DNA from: Clostridiales bacterium UBA8960
GTDB lineage: Bacteria; Bacillota; Clostridia; Peptostreptococcales; Acidaminobacteraceae
Assembly: GCA_003482695.1 (NCBI GenBank)
Contig: DMYC01000137.1
Coordinates: 1-11,182, forward strand
DNA: 11,182 bases
Reading direction: 5' to 3'
Made by a program: the position numbers and the translations under genes. The notes under the pieces are model-generated. The model ran no database searches, had not been told where the DNA came from, and saw only the letters and a list, made by a program, of their open reading frames with translations. Positions within the stretch are counted from its first letter, which is position 1; each line of letters starts with the position of its first letter. This document shows, piece by piece, positions 1-8,281 of the stretch.

Positions 1-545
1 ATAAGTGCTAGTAAAGCCGTACCGCTCGTAATGTCACCAAGACCGACTAAAGTCACGCTGTCTACGACAATACCTGCGTTTGCAAGACCTATAAACGCAA
101 TAAAAAGACCAATACCAACAGAAATCGCTTTTTTGATGTTTTGAGGAATAGAATTGATGATTGCTTCACGTACATTTACAAATGATAATAAAATAAAGAT
201 AAGACCTTCTAAAAAGACAGCTGTCAATGCAAATTCAGGCGATTTGCCCATGCCGATGACGACTGTGTATGCGAAAAACGCATTTAGACCCATACCTGGT
301 GCAAGGGCAAATGGCAAGTTCGCATATAGACCCATGATCAATGTACCAATAAGTGAAGATATTGCTGTCGCTGTGAACACTTTGCCCATATCAAGACCAG
401 CATCCGAAAGAATGAGTGGATTGACGATCAAGATATACGCCATCGTCATGAAAGTCGTGAATCCTGCGATGACTTCTGTACTTACATTCGTTCCATGATC
501 TTTGAGTTTAAACACTTTCTCAAAGAAGCCCGCGTTGTTATCCAT
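1..545 (-). CDS. NCS2-family purine permease (guanine/hypoxanthine type), N-terminal part
   Basis: An inner-membrane nucleobase permease of the AzgA/PbuG branch of NCS2, expected to import guanine, hypoxanthine or adenine by cation symport. The frame is open to the window edge, giving the first 181 residues of a family usually about 430-460 long; the rest lies beyond base 1. The start ATG (543-545) has GGAGGT at 556-561, ten bases upstream. Residues 20-50 match the family opening (EVIAGFTTFMTMAYILIVNP). The signature APGMGLNAFFA is at 82-92 in the second to third membrane segments, followed by the NSIPQNIKKAISVGIGLFIAF region at 131-151. It closely resembles B. subtilis PbuG as I remember it. 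The gene lies behind the terminator of the fhs operon and appears to have its own promoter with a PurR-like box. Substrate choice between guanine, hypoxanthine and adenine cannot be decided from this part. Confidence 0.93.
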   Translation of the reverse strand, partial: MDNNAGFFEKVFKLKDHGTNVSTEVIAGFTTFMTMAYILIVNPLILSDAGLDMGKVFTATAISSLIGTLIMGLYANLPFALAPGMGLNAFFAYTVVIGMGKSPEFALTAVFLEGLIFILLSFVNVREAIINSIPQNIKKAISVGIGLFIAFIGLANAGIVVDSVTLVGLGDITSGTALLAL

Positions 546-585
546 AATAAATATTACCTCCAATAATTTCGTTATTACAGATATG

Positions 586-614
586 ATTTTATCAAATAGT
601 TCGGAAAAACACAA
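586..614 (-). promoter_or_regulatory. Candidate promoter of the purine permease (extended -10)
   Basis: On the minus strand TTGTGT (609-614) lies 17 bases before TAAAAT (586-591). The -10 is preceded by TGA, making an extended -10. The -35 matches the consensus at only three of six positions, so the call rests on the extended -10, the exact spacing and the short leader of about 34 bases to the ATG. A PurR-like box lies in the spacer. Confidence 0.4.
596..608 (-). promoter_or_regulatory. PurBox-like site in the permease promoter
   Basis: Minus-strand TTTTCCGAACTAT matches the published Bacillus PurR box (AWWWCCGAACWWT) at 12 of 13 positions. It sits between the -35 and -10 of the candidate permease promoter, where a bound repressor would block polymerase. 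PurR of Gram-positive bacteria represses purine uptake and synthesis genes, which fits the gene downstream. Bacillus sites usually come as an inverted pair, and I see no convincing partner box, so this is a moderate inference. Confidence 0.35.
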
Positions 615-801
615 ATATTATTTTGCTAATTTATCTTATTTTTCGTCTTTTTGGTCATTGGTGTGTGGGAAAAGTACAAATAACACGTCTATTTAAGACG
701 AACATTCGCCTTAGGGTTGTAGTTTTATTACAATCATTTTCGTCATACACGTACCATTTTTGCATCTTGGCGTAAAAACATAGTATAAACTCTAAAAACG
801 T
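615..801. other. Gene-free stretch upstream of the permease
   Basis: About 190 AT-rich bases between the fhs-operon terminator and the permease promoter, with no credible coding frame on either strand. It holds a small inverted repeat, CGTCT/AGACG (686-690 and 696-700), directly next to the near-palindrome CGAACATTCG (699-708). These could be an operator or part of a leader if a promoter lies further upstream. No purine-riboswitch core could be recognised. Confidence 0.4.
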
Positions 802-843
802 AAAAAAAGTGCCCCATAACAACACGAGGTTGCCATGAGGCAC
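802..843 (-). terminator. Intrinsic terminator of the fhs-DUF554 operon
   Basis: On the minus strand a 15-bp stem (arms 829-843 and 809-823, including three G-T pairs) with a five-base loop is followed at once by a run of seven T (802-808). It begins 13 bases after the DUF554 stop codon. It separates the operon from the permease gene downstream. Confidence 0.93.
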
Positions 844-855
844 TTAACAAATCGT

Positions 856-1542
856 TTAAAAAAACGCCAAGATCATATTGTAGACGATCGGAAGCAATAC
901 GGCTGGCAACATGTTGCCAACTTTGATTTTGGTGGATAAAACCATCGAAAGGCCAAGTCCCAAAATTAAAAGCCCTCCAGTTGCCGACATCTGAACAATC
1001 ACAGTCTCTGTCAATACATTCGATAGCGCCCCTGCGAGAAGCGTAATTGAACCTTGATAAACAAATACTGAAAATGCAGAAAACACGACACCTATACCCA
1101 AAGTGGATGCCAAGACGATGGAAATGATACCATCCAGCACAGATTTAGCGAACAAGATTTCATGATTGTTCGTCAGACCGCTTTCGAGTGCGCCCATAAT
1201 GGCCATTGCACCTACACAATAAAGCAAACTCGCCGTGACGAACCCCTTACTAAATGTTGATTTTTCCCTTGCAAACTTCTTTTCCAAATGGTCACCAAGG
1301 GATTCAAGCCTTTTTTCAATATCCACGCCTTCACCAATCAGCGTTCCGATTACGATAAAAAATATGATCGGCATAAGGTGTGGTGCACCTTCTGTTGCAC
1401 TTAGAAGACCGATCAGCACGACGCACAATCCGACGCCTTGCATGATGGTATTGCTCATTTTTTCAGGCAAGCCCCCTTTGATGAAGATGCCTATCAGTCC
1501 ACCGATTACGATGGCCACTGCATTGACTATTGTACCTAGCAT
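856..1542 (-). CDS. DUF554 family integral membrane protein (YdfK/YqgA-like)
   Basis: A 228-residue, highly hydrophobic protein with about seven to eight membrane segments, for example near residues 2-20, 33-50, 57-72, 103-120, 128-175, 182-200 and 210-227. There is one charged cytoplasmic-looking loop at about 74-100. The opening MLGTIVNAVAIVIGGLIG and the central CVGAMAIMGALESGL with a following LDG are typical of DUF554, and the length is normal for the family. Its function is not established; a transporter role is often assumed. The start is well supported: AAGGAG lies just upstream and shares bases with the stop codon of fhs (1552-1554), so the two genes are nine bases apart and probably translationally coupled. 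Co-expression with fhs is notable but does not show a role in folate metabolism. Confidence 0.9.
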   Translation of the reverse strand: MLGTIVNAVAIVIGGLIGIFIKGGLPEKMSNTIMQGVGLCVVLIGLLSATEGAPHLMPIIFFIVIGTLIGEGVDIEKRLESLGDHLEKKFAREKSTFSKGFVTASLLYCVGAMAIMGALESGLTNNHEILFAKSVLDGIISIVLASTLGIGVVFSAFSVFVYQGSITLLAGALSNVLTETVIVQMSATGGLLILGLGLSMVLSTKIKVGNMLPAVLLPIVYNMILAFF

Positions 1543-1551
1543 AAGTTCTCC

Positions 1552-3222
1552 TTAGAATAATCCGACTATTTCTCCGTCTTCCAAGATGTCAATTCTGTTT
1601 GCAGAAGGCACTTTAGGAAGGCCAGGCATTCTCATGATGTCTCCAGCAAGCGCGATGACGAAACCTGCACCAGCTGAAACTTTTACATCGTTGATTGAGA
1701 TTCTAAATCCTTTTGGCGCGCCATAGCGCTCAGGGTCATCTGTGAAAGAATACTGCGTTTTAGCCATACAGATCGGCAACTCTCCGAGTCCGTCTTCTTC
1801 AAACTTCATTATATTTTTAATCGCTTTTGCACTAAAATCAACGCCATCCGCTCTATAGATCTCTTTTGCGATCATTTCGATTTTTTTGATAATCGGTTGA
1901 TCGAGCGCGTATAACGGCTTAAACTTCGCTTCGCCAGACTCGGCAAGTTCTACGACTTTCTTGGCGAGTTCGATTGCGCCATCGCCACCTTTAGCCCAAA
2001 CTTGTGCAAGCACAACTGGCACTTCGATTTCATTGCACATTTTTTCGAGGAACTCGACTTCCGCTTGCGTGTCGGTTGGGAACTCATTGATCGCCACGAC
2101 TGCAGGCACACCGAATTTTCTAATGTTTTCAACATGTCTTCTGAGGTTGTCGAAGCCCATTCTAAGTGCATCGAAGTTCTCAAGATTCAGTTCGTTTTTA
2201 TGCACGCCGCCATGTTTTTTAAGTGCGCGAATCGTCGCGACGATCACTGCAACACTCGGCTCAAGGCCAGCTTGTCTACATTTGATGTCAAAGAATTTTT
2301 CAGCGCCAAGGTCTGCACCAAAGCCCGCTTCAGTGACGACATAGTCCGCAAGTTTAAGCGCTGTCTTCGTCGCGATTACTGAGTTGCAACCATGTGCGAT
2401 ATTCGCAAAAGGGCCACCATGTATGAAAGCAGGTGTATTTTCAAGTGTTTGAACCAGGTTCGGCATGATGGCGTCTTTAAGGAGCAGCGCCATTGAACCA
2501 ACCGCTTCAAGATCTTTTGCATAAACAGGTTTATTATCATATGTGTAACCTATGATCATTCTCGACAATCTGTCTTTTAGATCCGCAACGCTGTCAGCAA
2601 GACATAAGATCGCCATAATTTCAGATGCAACCGAAATATCGAAGCCATCTTCTCTCGTCACACCGTTGGTTTTTCCACCAAGACCGATAACAAGGCTGCG
2701 AAGCGCTCTATCGTTCATGTCGATGACACGTCTCCAGGTGATTCTGTTTGGATCGATGTTGAGTTTGTTGCCATGATGTAAATGGTTGTCAATCAAAGCA
2801 GAAAGTAAGTTGTTGGCAGTCGTCACCGCATGGATGTCGCCTGTGAAATGAAGGTTGATGTCCTCCATTGGAACAACTTGAGCAAATCCACCGCCCGCTG
2901 CGCCACCTTTTACACCAAAACAAGGGCCTAATGAAGGCTCTCTAAGTGCCGTGAATGTCAACTTTCCAATTTTGTTCAGTCCCATGCTAAGGCCGACATT
3001 TGTCGTTGTTTTGCCTTCGCCTGCAGCAGTAGGGTTAATCGCTGTAACTAAGATCAATTTGCCATTCGGTGCGTCTTTTTTGCTATCGAGAACATCCAGA
3101 TTAACTTTTGCCTTATAATTTCCATAAAGCTCAAGATCATCTTCAGATATGCCAACTTTCTTCGCAATCTCTCTAATATGCATTTTTTGAGCTTCTTGTG
3201 CAATTTGTACATCCGTTTTCAT
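1552..3222 (-). CDS. fhs: Formate--tetrahydrofolate ligase
   Basis: A cytosolic enzyme that interconverts formate, ATP and tetrahydrofolate with 10-formyl-THF, ADP and phosphate. It is the entry of the methyl branch in acetogens and the ATP-yielding exit in histidine and purine fermenters. The protein is 556 residues, the usual length. It has the nucleotide loop [12 protein letters not shown] (63-74), [20 protein letters not shown] (93-112), [10 protein letters not shown] (125-134), [13 protein letters not shown] (163-175), [16 protein letters not shown], and the C-terminal [12 protein letters not shown] ending in GLF, all at expected places. One small departure is PTAAGEGK in place of the commoner PTPxGEGK. 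The ATG at 3220-3222 has AAAGGGG (3229-3235) six bases upstream, and a strong promoter (3256-3284) precedes it. It is the first gene of a two-gene operon with DUF554. Given hutU nearby, I infer a role in converting formyl-THF from formimino groups to formate with ATP gain. Confidence 0.98.
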   Translation of the reverse strand: MKTDVQIAQEAQKMHIREIAKKVGISEDDLELYGNYKAKVNLDVLDSKKDAPNGKLILVTAINPTAAGEGKTTTNVGLSMGLNKIGKLTFTALREPSLGPCFGVKGGAAGGGFAQVVPMEDINLHFTGDIHAVTTANNLLSALIDNHLHHGNKLNIDPNRITWRRVIDMNDRALRSLVIGLGGKTNGVTREDGFDISVASEIMAILCLADSVADLKDRLSRMIIGYTYDNKPVYAKDLEAVGSMALLLKDAIMPNLVQTLENTPAFIHGGPFANIAHGCNSVIATKTALKLADYVVTEAGFGADLGAEKFFDIKCRQAGLEPSVAVIVATIRALKKHGGVHKNELNLENFDALRMGFDNLRRHVENIRKFGVPAVVAINEFPTDTQAEVEFLEKMCNEIEVPVVLAQVWAKGGDGAIELAKKVVELAESGEAKFKPLYALDQPIIKKIEMIAKEIYRADGVDFSAKAIKNIMKFEEDGLGELPICMAKTQYSFTDDPERYGAPKGFRISINDVKVSAGAGFVIALAGDIMRMPGLPKVPSANRIDILEDGEIVGLF

Positions 3223-3255
3223 AACAATCCCCTTTCAAATTTTAATTTCAAGTTC

Positions 3256-3284
3256 ATCATACCGTGTTTAGAATTATTTTTCAA
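3256..3284 (-). promoter_or_regulatory. Sigma-A-type promoter of fhs
   Basis: On the minus strand TTGAAA (3279-3284) and TATGAT (3256-3261) are separated by exactly 17 bases. Each matches the consensus at five of six positions. The predicted start of transcription near 3249 leaves a leader of about 26 bases containing the fhs ribosome site. The -35 hexamer lies within the last codons of the upstream regulator gene. Confidence 0.75.
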
Positions 3285-6072
3285 GATTCTCGACCAGCTT
3301 CAACGTTTCAGGCGTTCCTATAATCAAAGCATGTTTTTTTGCCTCGCTTAAATAGTGTCGCCCAAGTGTTTCTTGGCCATTTCGAATCAAGATCACACCT
3401 AAATAACCTTCTGCCTCGCTGCGTTTCCAAAGCGTATCAACGGTTTCATAATTCAAGAGCGCTTCTTCAAAATACATTTTCGCAAGTGGCATGTCACCCA
3501 TGTCAAAAGCGATCATTCCTGCATTTGTGTTGAAAATAGAGCTACCTCGCATGATGTTGTGCAGTTTACATAGCCCGATTGCTTTTTCCACATATTCGAG
3601 CGCTTCATTCATTCTGCCCTGTTTTCTATAGGCGTCTGAGATGTAGTTGTAGCATGCGGCAATATTCAGAACATATCGACCGCCTTTACCCAAGTTTTCG
3701 AAACACCTGATGGATTCATCGAAAAAGACTCTCGCCTCTTCGAAACGGCACCCCATCATACTGCTTATACCCATAAGTCTAAGTGCTATCGCATCATTTT
3801 TTGGCGTTTTCCTTAATACCTTGATTTTATCAAGTACAAAATCCATTTTACCGACCTGATCCGTTTGAATCAGATAGTAAAACCACTGCACATAGCCTTT
3901 GAAAAGCATCTCTTCATCGTGGATTTGGCCACAAATGTCAATCAGCCCTTCGATCAATCGCATGCCTTCATCGTAGTTGCCATGCCTTATGAAATAACGT
4001 GCTTTCATATGCGTGTACGCCGCTTTGAGCTCCAGTGTCGTCACATCAGATAAATCAAGCTTCTCAAAAAGGGACTCGAGTTCACGGAAGTATTCTTCAG
4101 GGCTTTTATCCATGGCCACCGTGGTTTGACTGATGAGTTCCGGATAGAGCTCATGGCTGAAGTCAAAATAAGCCTTCAAGTATTTCAGATAGTACATCAA
4201 ATGCTTTGCCACATTGTTTGCGCTGCTATAATGATAAATCAACTTTTGGTACAAGATGACATCGCGCTGGTCGCCAAGCGTCATTTCAAGCAATCCCCCG
4301 ATTCGGTTGTGCAGTATTTTGCGCTTTGCAAGTGGTGTTTGGTCATAGACGTGCTCACGCAGTTTATGATGCGTAAATCGTAGTTTCAGATGGCCATCCA
4401 TTTCAAGCTCTTTTAAAATATACTTGTTTTTTAAATTTTGAATGTATTCAAGCAATAAATCTTCATCGATCATGAACAACTTGGTTAGCATCTCAAAGTC
4501 GATTTCATCAAAAAACATGGATGCGATTACGAGCAGCTTCATTTCATTTGTAGCAAGTCCTATAAACCGCGAATCGAGTATGCCTTTAAATCGGTGTTTT
4601 CTGTCGCTTGATGTCTGGCTCGTGGCCATAACCCCTTCCACGACGAAAAAGGCATTGCCCTCGGACTCGATATATATTTGTTCTTTTAAATTGGCTTCAA
4701 GCGGCTTGCCGGACAAAAAGTCCATAAAGGCATAGGCTTCTTCTTTATCAAACCTCTCCAGAGGAACTATTATGAGTTTGTCGTACTTAAAAAGTTGCGC
4801 CGTGAATCGATCGATTTCATCCGAGTACTCATTTCGCAGCGTCGCCACGAAGATGAATTTATCCACATGATGAACAAGCCCGCTTAACAGCTTTAAACTG
4901 AGGGGATCGATCCATTGTAGGTCGTCTATGAATAAGATGATGCGCCTACTCTTAAGCAGTTTTTCAAACAAACTGATGGCGAGCTTTTCCAGATATTCAG
5001 GATTCAACGATTCGGCGTTTTCGGTATAGACCGAGCCATTCCACTCACCAAACCCCGGGAAAAACTTTACAAAAACTTGCTTCATCAGCAAAGGCATTTC
5101 TATTTTGTCCGCTTCGATGATGCTGCCAAGTTCAGCGAACACATCATTCCACGCTTTATAGGCATAGGATGTCTCTGCAGGATAACACGTCATCCTCAGC
5201 ACCGAAAACGATCTGCCGTATTTGGATAATGACGCCTCTAAAAGATTCGTTTTGCCCACTCCTGCCTCACCTGAAACGATGATTGACTGCCTGTTTTGGC
5301 CAACCGCTGTCATATGAAGCATTTTATCCATCTTACCGATTTCAGCTTGCCTACCAAAGATCTTTTGCGCATTTTTAGCGCTGTCTTCTGGCGCATAGAT
5401 CAGGCTGTAATAGTGGTCTCTCGTCATTTTATCCGGCTGAATGCCCATTTCCTCATCGAGCAGATTTTTTAGTCCAGTATAGACTTCCGTAATATGCTTG
5501 TATTGTCCCAAATGATGATAAAGCGTCATAAGGAGGCGAGCCACAGATTCATCGAAGTCGTCGATGCGCCTCATGACCAGCGCCAAATTTAGCGCTTCTT
5601 CATATTTCGATGTTTCCATTAGCTGCGATATTTTAGGAAGCGCCAGTTTCATATACTTCTGATTGAAAAACTGCTCCGTCTCTCCACGCCACCTTTCAAA
5701 TGCATCTGATTCTTTTAAAACAAATGTATCCAGAAATTTGCCCTTATAGTTTTCGAGAAAACGTTCATCGTTCCCATCTATGTCTATATGGATTCCCAGC
5801 GACGCATCAAGCTCAAGCACGTGTTTGTTCGGACTGACAAAAAGTTCGAGATCAAGGTCTTTTTTTAGTCGGTACAAGCTGTTCCTCAAATTCTTCTTTG
5901 CTGTGACCAGATCGATATCCGACCAAATGATGCTTACAAGCTCATCTCTAGTCACGCGTTTCTCATAGGCAATATAATAAAGCATCGCCTCGCTTTTTTT
6001 AAGCGAAATTTCGATACTTTGACGATCTATTTTCAAACTCGGTTTTCCGAAGAGTTGAAGCTCGACGCTCAT
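3274..6072 (-). CDS. SARP/BTAD-type transcriptional regulator with ATPase and TPR domains
   Basis: A 932-residue cytosolic regulator with the layout of large SARP/AfsR- or MalT-like activators. Residues 1-95 form an OmpR-type winged helix, with a likely recognition helix around AKKNLRNSLYRLKKDL (58-73). Residues about 100-222 look like the bacterial transcriptional activation (BTAD) domain. A STAND-type ATPase follows at about 238-450 with Walker A GEAGVGKT (268-275) and Walker B RIILFIDDLQWID (377-389). From about 600 to the end are helical repeats that read as TPRs, for example around 690-715, 775-790, 805-835 and 860-875, presumably the effector- or partner-sensing part. The ATG at 6070-6072 has AAAGGGGT (6077-6084) just upstream. 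It follows hutU, separated only by a hairpin terminator, and precedes the fhs promoter, so hutU, fhs or both are natural candidate targets; the effector is unknown. I know no gene symbol for it. Confidence 0.88.
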   Translation of the reverse strand: MSVELQLFGKPSLKIDRQSIEISLKKSEAMLYYIAYEKRVTRDELVSIIWSDIDLVTAKKNLRNSLYRLKKDLDLELFVSPNKHVLELDASLGIHIDIDGNDERFLENYKGKFLDTFVLKESDAFERWRGETEQFFNQKYMKLALPKISQLMETSKYEEALNLALVMRRIDDFDESVARLLMTLYHHLGQYKHITEVYTGLKNLLDEEMGIQPDKMTRDHYYSLIYAPEDSAKNAQKIFGRQAEIGKMDKMLHMTAVGQNRQSIIVSGEAGVGKTNLLEASLSKYGRSFSVLRMTCYPAETSYAYKAWNDVFAELGSIIEADKIEMPLLMKQVFVKFFPGFGEWNGSVYTENAESLNPEYLEKLAISLFEKLLKSRRIILFIDDLQWIDPLSLKLLSGLVHHVDKFIFVATLRNEYSDEIDRFTAQLFKYDKLIIVPLERFDKEEAYAFMDFLSGKPLEANLKEQIYIESEGNAFFVVEGVMATSQTSSDRKHRFKGILDSRFIGLATNEMKLLVIASMFFDEIDFEMLTKLFMIDEDLLLEYIQNLKNKYILKELEMDGHLKLRFTHHKLREHVYDQTPLAKRKILHNRIGGLLEMTLGDQRDVILYQKLIYHYSSANNVAKHLMYYLKYLKAYFDFSHELYPELISQTTVAMDKSPEEYFRELESLFEKLDLSDVTTLELKAAYTHMKARYFIRHGNYDEGMRLIEGLIDICGQIHDEEMLFKGYVQWFYYLIQTDQVGKMDFVLDKIKVLRKTPKNDAIALRLMGISSMMGCRFEEARVFFDESIRCFENLGKGGRYVLNIAACYNYISDAYRKQGRMNEALEYVEKAIGLCKLHNIMRGSSIFNTNAGMIAFDMGDMPLAKMYFEEALLNYETVDTLWKRSEAEGYLGVILIRNGQETLGRHYLSEAKKHALIIGTPETLKLVENLEK

Positions 6073-6089
6073 ACTTACCCCTTTATTTG

Positions 6090-6126
6090 AAAAAAAGGCT
6101 GCTCATCATCATGCGCAGCAGCCTTT
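6090..6126 (-). terminator. Terminator or attenuator hairpin between hutU and the BTAD regulator
   Basis: A perfect 10-bp inverted repeat, AAAGGCTGCT (6094-6103) and AGCAGCCTTT (6117-6126), with a 13-base loop. On the minus strand it is followed by T residues (6090-6093, joined to the three at the stem end). It begins 16 bases after the hutU stop and ends only five bases before the ribosome site of the regulator gene. The plus strand also shows a T-rich tail (TTTAGTTTTT), so it could work in both directions. Read-through would be required if the regulator has no promoter inside the hutU 3' end. Confidence 0.8.
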
Positions 6127-6142
6127 AGTTTTTATGTCCTTT

Positions 6143-8185
6143 TTACTTTCCACCTTTTACATACGTTTTTGCAACCAATGTTTTAATATAATCTTCATTT
6201 GTGAGAAACGGCAAAGTAATATGGTCATGTTCTCTCATTTGATTATAGCTAATCGTCGTTTCGATTGCATGGTCGTTTCTTGCCCACGCGCGTCTACCGA
6301 CACCGCCCATAACGTCCCAAGGCATTGCATTTTTTAGAATTTCATCGACTCTCTCACTGCCATCAAGCACCATGCCAAATCCACCATTGATCGATTTGCC
6401 GATACCGACGCCACCGCCATTATGAAGCGCAATCATGCTCATGCCTCTCGCCGCATTGCCTGCGAAAATATGCGTGGCCATTTCAGCCATAATATTCGAG
6501 CCGTCTTTAATATTTGAAGTTTCTCTAAATGGAGAATCCGTACCTCCCGTATCGTGGTGGTCTCGACCGAGCATAACCGGTCCGATTTCGCCATTTCTGA
6601 CCATCTCGTTGAACTTAAGCGCGATTTTCAGTCTGCCAAGTGCATCTTGGTAGAGTATTCTCGCCTTCGTACCAACGACAAGCTTGTTTTTCTTTGCATC
6701 TCTAATCCACACCCAGTTGTCGCGATCTTGAAACCTTCTAGTCGGATCGATGCAATCCATCGCCGCTTTATCCGTCTTATCGAGATCTTCATCTTCTCCA
6801 CTGAGGCAGACCCATCTAAATGGTCCATATCCATAATCGAAAAGTACCGGACCCATAATATCTTCAACATACGATGGCCAGATAAAACCATCGAGTTCAT
6901 TTACACCATTTTTGCAAATTTCCTTAACGCCAGCGTCATAAATCGCCTTCATAAAGCTGTTTCCATAATCAAAGAAGTAAACCCCTCTTGATGTGAGTAC
7001 TTTTATCGCTTCATAATGTCTAACGAGCGTTTTGTCCACAAGTTCGATGAATTTTTTCTTATCTTTGCCGAGTAGTTCTGTACGCTCTTCAAACGTGATG
7101 CCCGCTGGACAATACCCACCGTCATAAACGTTATGACAAGACGTTTGATCCGACAACATATCGATGTGTATATCGTTTTGAACCGCATATTCAAGTAAAT
7201 CGACGATGTTTCCGTGATAGCCGATCGCGATTGCACGGCCTTCCTTTTGGTATGCCGCCGCTTTTTCAAACGTCTCTTCAGGCGTTCTCGTCACATCACT
7301 GATCCAACCTTGAGAATAACGCGTTTCGATTCTGGAATCATCCACTTCAGCGATAACACCCACACCGCCCGCGATTTCCACCGCTTTACCTTGCGCACCA
7401 CTCATACCACCAAGTCCCGATGTTACGAACAGTCTGCCTTTCAAATCTTCGTGTTCCGGTATTCCCAGTTTATCTCTACCTGCATTCAGCACAGTCGAGT
7501 ACGTTCCGTGAACAATACCTTGTGGCCCGATGTACATGAAACCACCTGCCGTCATTTGTCCGTATGAAGCCACACCGAGTGCTGCGCCGCGATTCCAGTT
7601 GTCGATGTCATCAAACATGCCGATCATAAGGCCGTTTGTAATAATCACTCTTGGTGCAGTCACTGGCGCCTGGAAAAGCCCCGTAGGATGCCCTGAAGAA
7701 AGCACCAATGTTTGACGATCCGTCATCACTTCAAGATATTTCTTGATCAAGTGATATTGCATCCAGTTTTGGCAAACCGCACCTGTTTCACCATAAGTGA
7801 TCAATTCATAAGGGTACAGTGCGATATCAAAATCGAGGTTGTTGTCAATCATCACCTGGACCGCACGACCTTCTGTCGTTACCCCTTTGTATGCGTTGAT
7901 ATTCTTTGCTTTTATATTGCCGACCGGTCTAAACCTATAGCCGTAAATTCTACCCTTTGTCAAAAGCTCCTCTAAAAACTCTGGTGCCAATGCCTCATGC
8001 CACTTCTCAGGCACATACCTTAACGCATTTTTTAGTGCCAACTCAACTTCATCTTGATTCAGCGTCAAATCTCTTTTTGGCGCCCTTCTTATACCGGCAA
8101 TAAATTCCGGATACGCTGGCAACTCCGGAAAAATATCTTCCAGCTTAACGACCATCGCTTTTGAAATATCTTGATTGGTAATCAT
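6143..8185 (-). CDS. hutU: Urocanate hydratase, long form
   Basis: A cytosolic NAD+-dependent enzyme converting urocanate to 4-imidazolone-5-propionate, the second step of histidine breakdown. It has 680 residues, against about 555 for the common bacterial form, and resembles the long urocanases known from animals and some anaerobes. Recognisable elements are YGETGAVCQN (131-140), SSGHPTGLFQAP (163-174), the NAD-binding SGLGGMSGAQGKA (256-268), GYHGNIVDLLEYA (322-334), SDQTSCHNVYDGGY (345-358), KFNEMVRNGEIG (524-535), GRDHHDTGGTDSPFRET (540-556) and ALHNGGGVGIGKS (586-598). The classical signature FQGLPARICW with its catalytic cysteine is not present: the aligned stretch reads GTKARILYQD (505-514), with Leu where I expect the Cys. 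The ATG at 8183-8185 has GGAGGAG (8191-8197) five bases upstream. hutH, hutI and formiminotransferase genes are not in the window. Confidence 0.97.
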   Translation of the reverse strand: MITNQDISKAMVVKLEDIFPELPAYPEFIAGIRRAPKRDLTLNQDEVELALKNALRYVPEKWHEALAPEFLEELLTKGRIYGYRFRPVGNIKAKNINAYKGVTTEGRAVQVMIDNNLDFDIALYPYELITYGETGAVCQNWMQYHLIKKYLEVMTDRQTLVLSSGHPTGLFQAPVTAPRVIITNGLMIGMFDDIDNWNRGAALGVASYGQMTAGGFMYIGPQGIVHGTYSTVLNAGRDKLGIPEHEDLKGRLFVTSGLGGMSGAQGKAVEIAGGVGVIAEVDDSRIETRYSQGWISDVTRTPEETFEKAAAYQKEGRAIAIGYHGNIVDLLEYAVQNDIHIDMLSDQTSCHNVYDGGYCPAGITFEERTELLGKDKKKFIELVDKTLVRHYEAIKVLTSRGVYFFDYGNSFMKAIYDAGVKEICKNGVNELDGFIWPSYVEDIMGPVLFDYGYGPFRWVCLSGEDEDLDKTDKAAMDCIDPTRRFQDRDNWVWIRDAKKNKLVVGTKARILYQDALGRLKIALKFNEMVRNGEIGPVMLGRDHHDTGGTDSPFRETSNIKDGSNIMAEMATHIFAGNAARGMSMIALHNGGGVGIGKSINGGFGMVLDGSERVDEILKNAMPWDVMGGVGRRAWARNDHAIETTISYNQMREHDHITLPFLTNEDYIKTLVAKTYVKGGK

Positions 8186-8228
8186 CGAATCTCCTCCACT
8201 CTCATCAAATCGCCTATTAGCCGACTTT

Positions 8229-8259
8229 GTTTTCTTACCCCCTATTGTAATAAGAAAAC
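8229..8259 (-). promoter_or_regulatory. Inverted repeat around a -10-like hexamer upstream of hutU
   Basis: A perfect 9-bp inverted repeat, GTTTTCTTA (8229-8237) and TAAGAAAAC (8251-8259), with a 13-base centre that holds TACAAT on the minus strand (8244-8249), a good -10. No matching -35 exists at normal spacing. It lies in the 96-base gap between the PucR-family gene and hutU. No T-run follows, so it does not look like a terminator. I read it as a possible operator or activator-dependent promoter for hutU. Confidence 0.4.
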
Positions 8260-8281
8260 GTCTATTTTTAGTCCACCCTAA

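Noticed and set aside
154..696. Plus-strand frames at 154-498 and 502-696
   Set aside because: The first is the reverse of the permease gene; the second spans the permease start and AT-rich promoter region and has no ribosome site or family likeness.
699..708. LexA (SOS) box at CGAACATTCG
   Set aside because: The two half-sites lack the four-base separation of the Gram-positive SOS box, and no repair gene follows.
545..855. Purine riboswitch in the permease leader
   Set aside because: The gene type would fit, but I could not find the conserved junction and loop sequences of the purine riboswitch, and the predicted leader is only about 34 bases.
1961..2382. Plus-strand open frames opposite fhs, and similar frames opposite the regulators and hutU
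   Set aside because: They lie opposite strongly conserved genes, lack ribosome sites and show no recognisable protein features; they arise from codon bias of the real genes.
8229..8259. Terminator of the PucR-family gene
   Set aside because: The 9-bp stem has a long loop and is not followed by a T-run on the minus strand.
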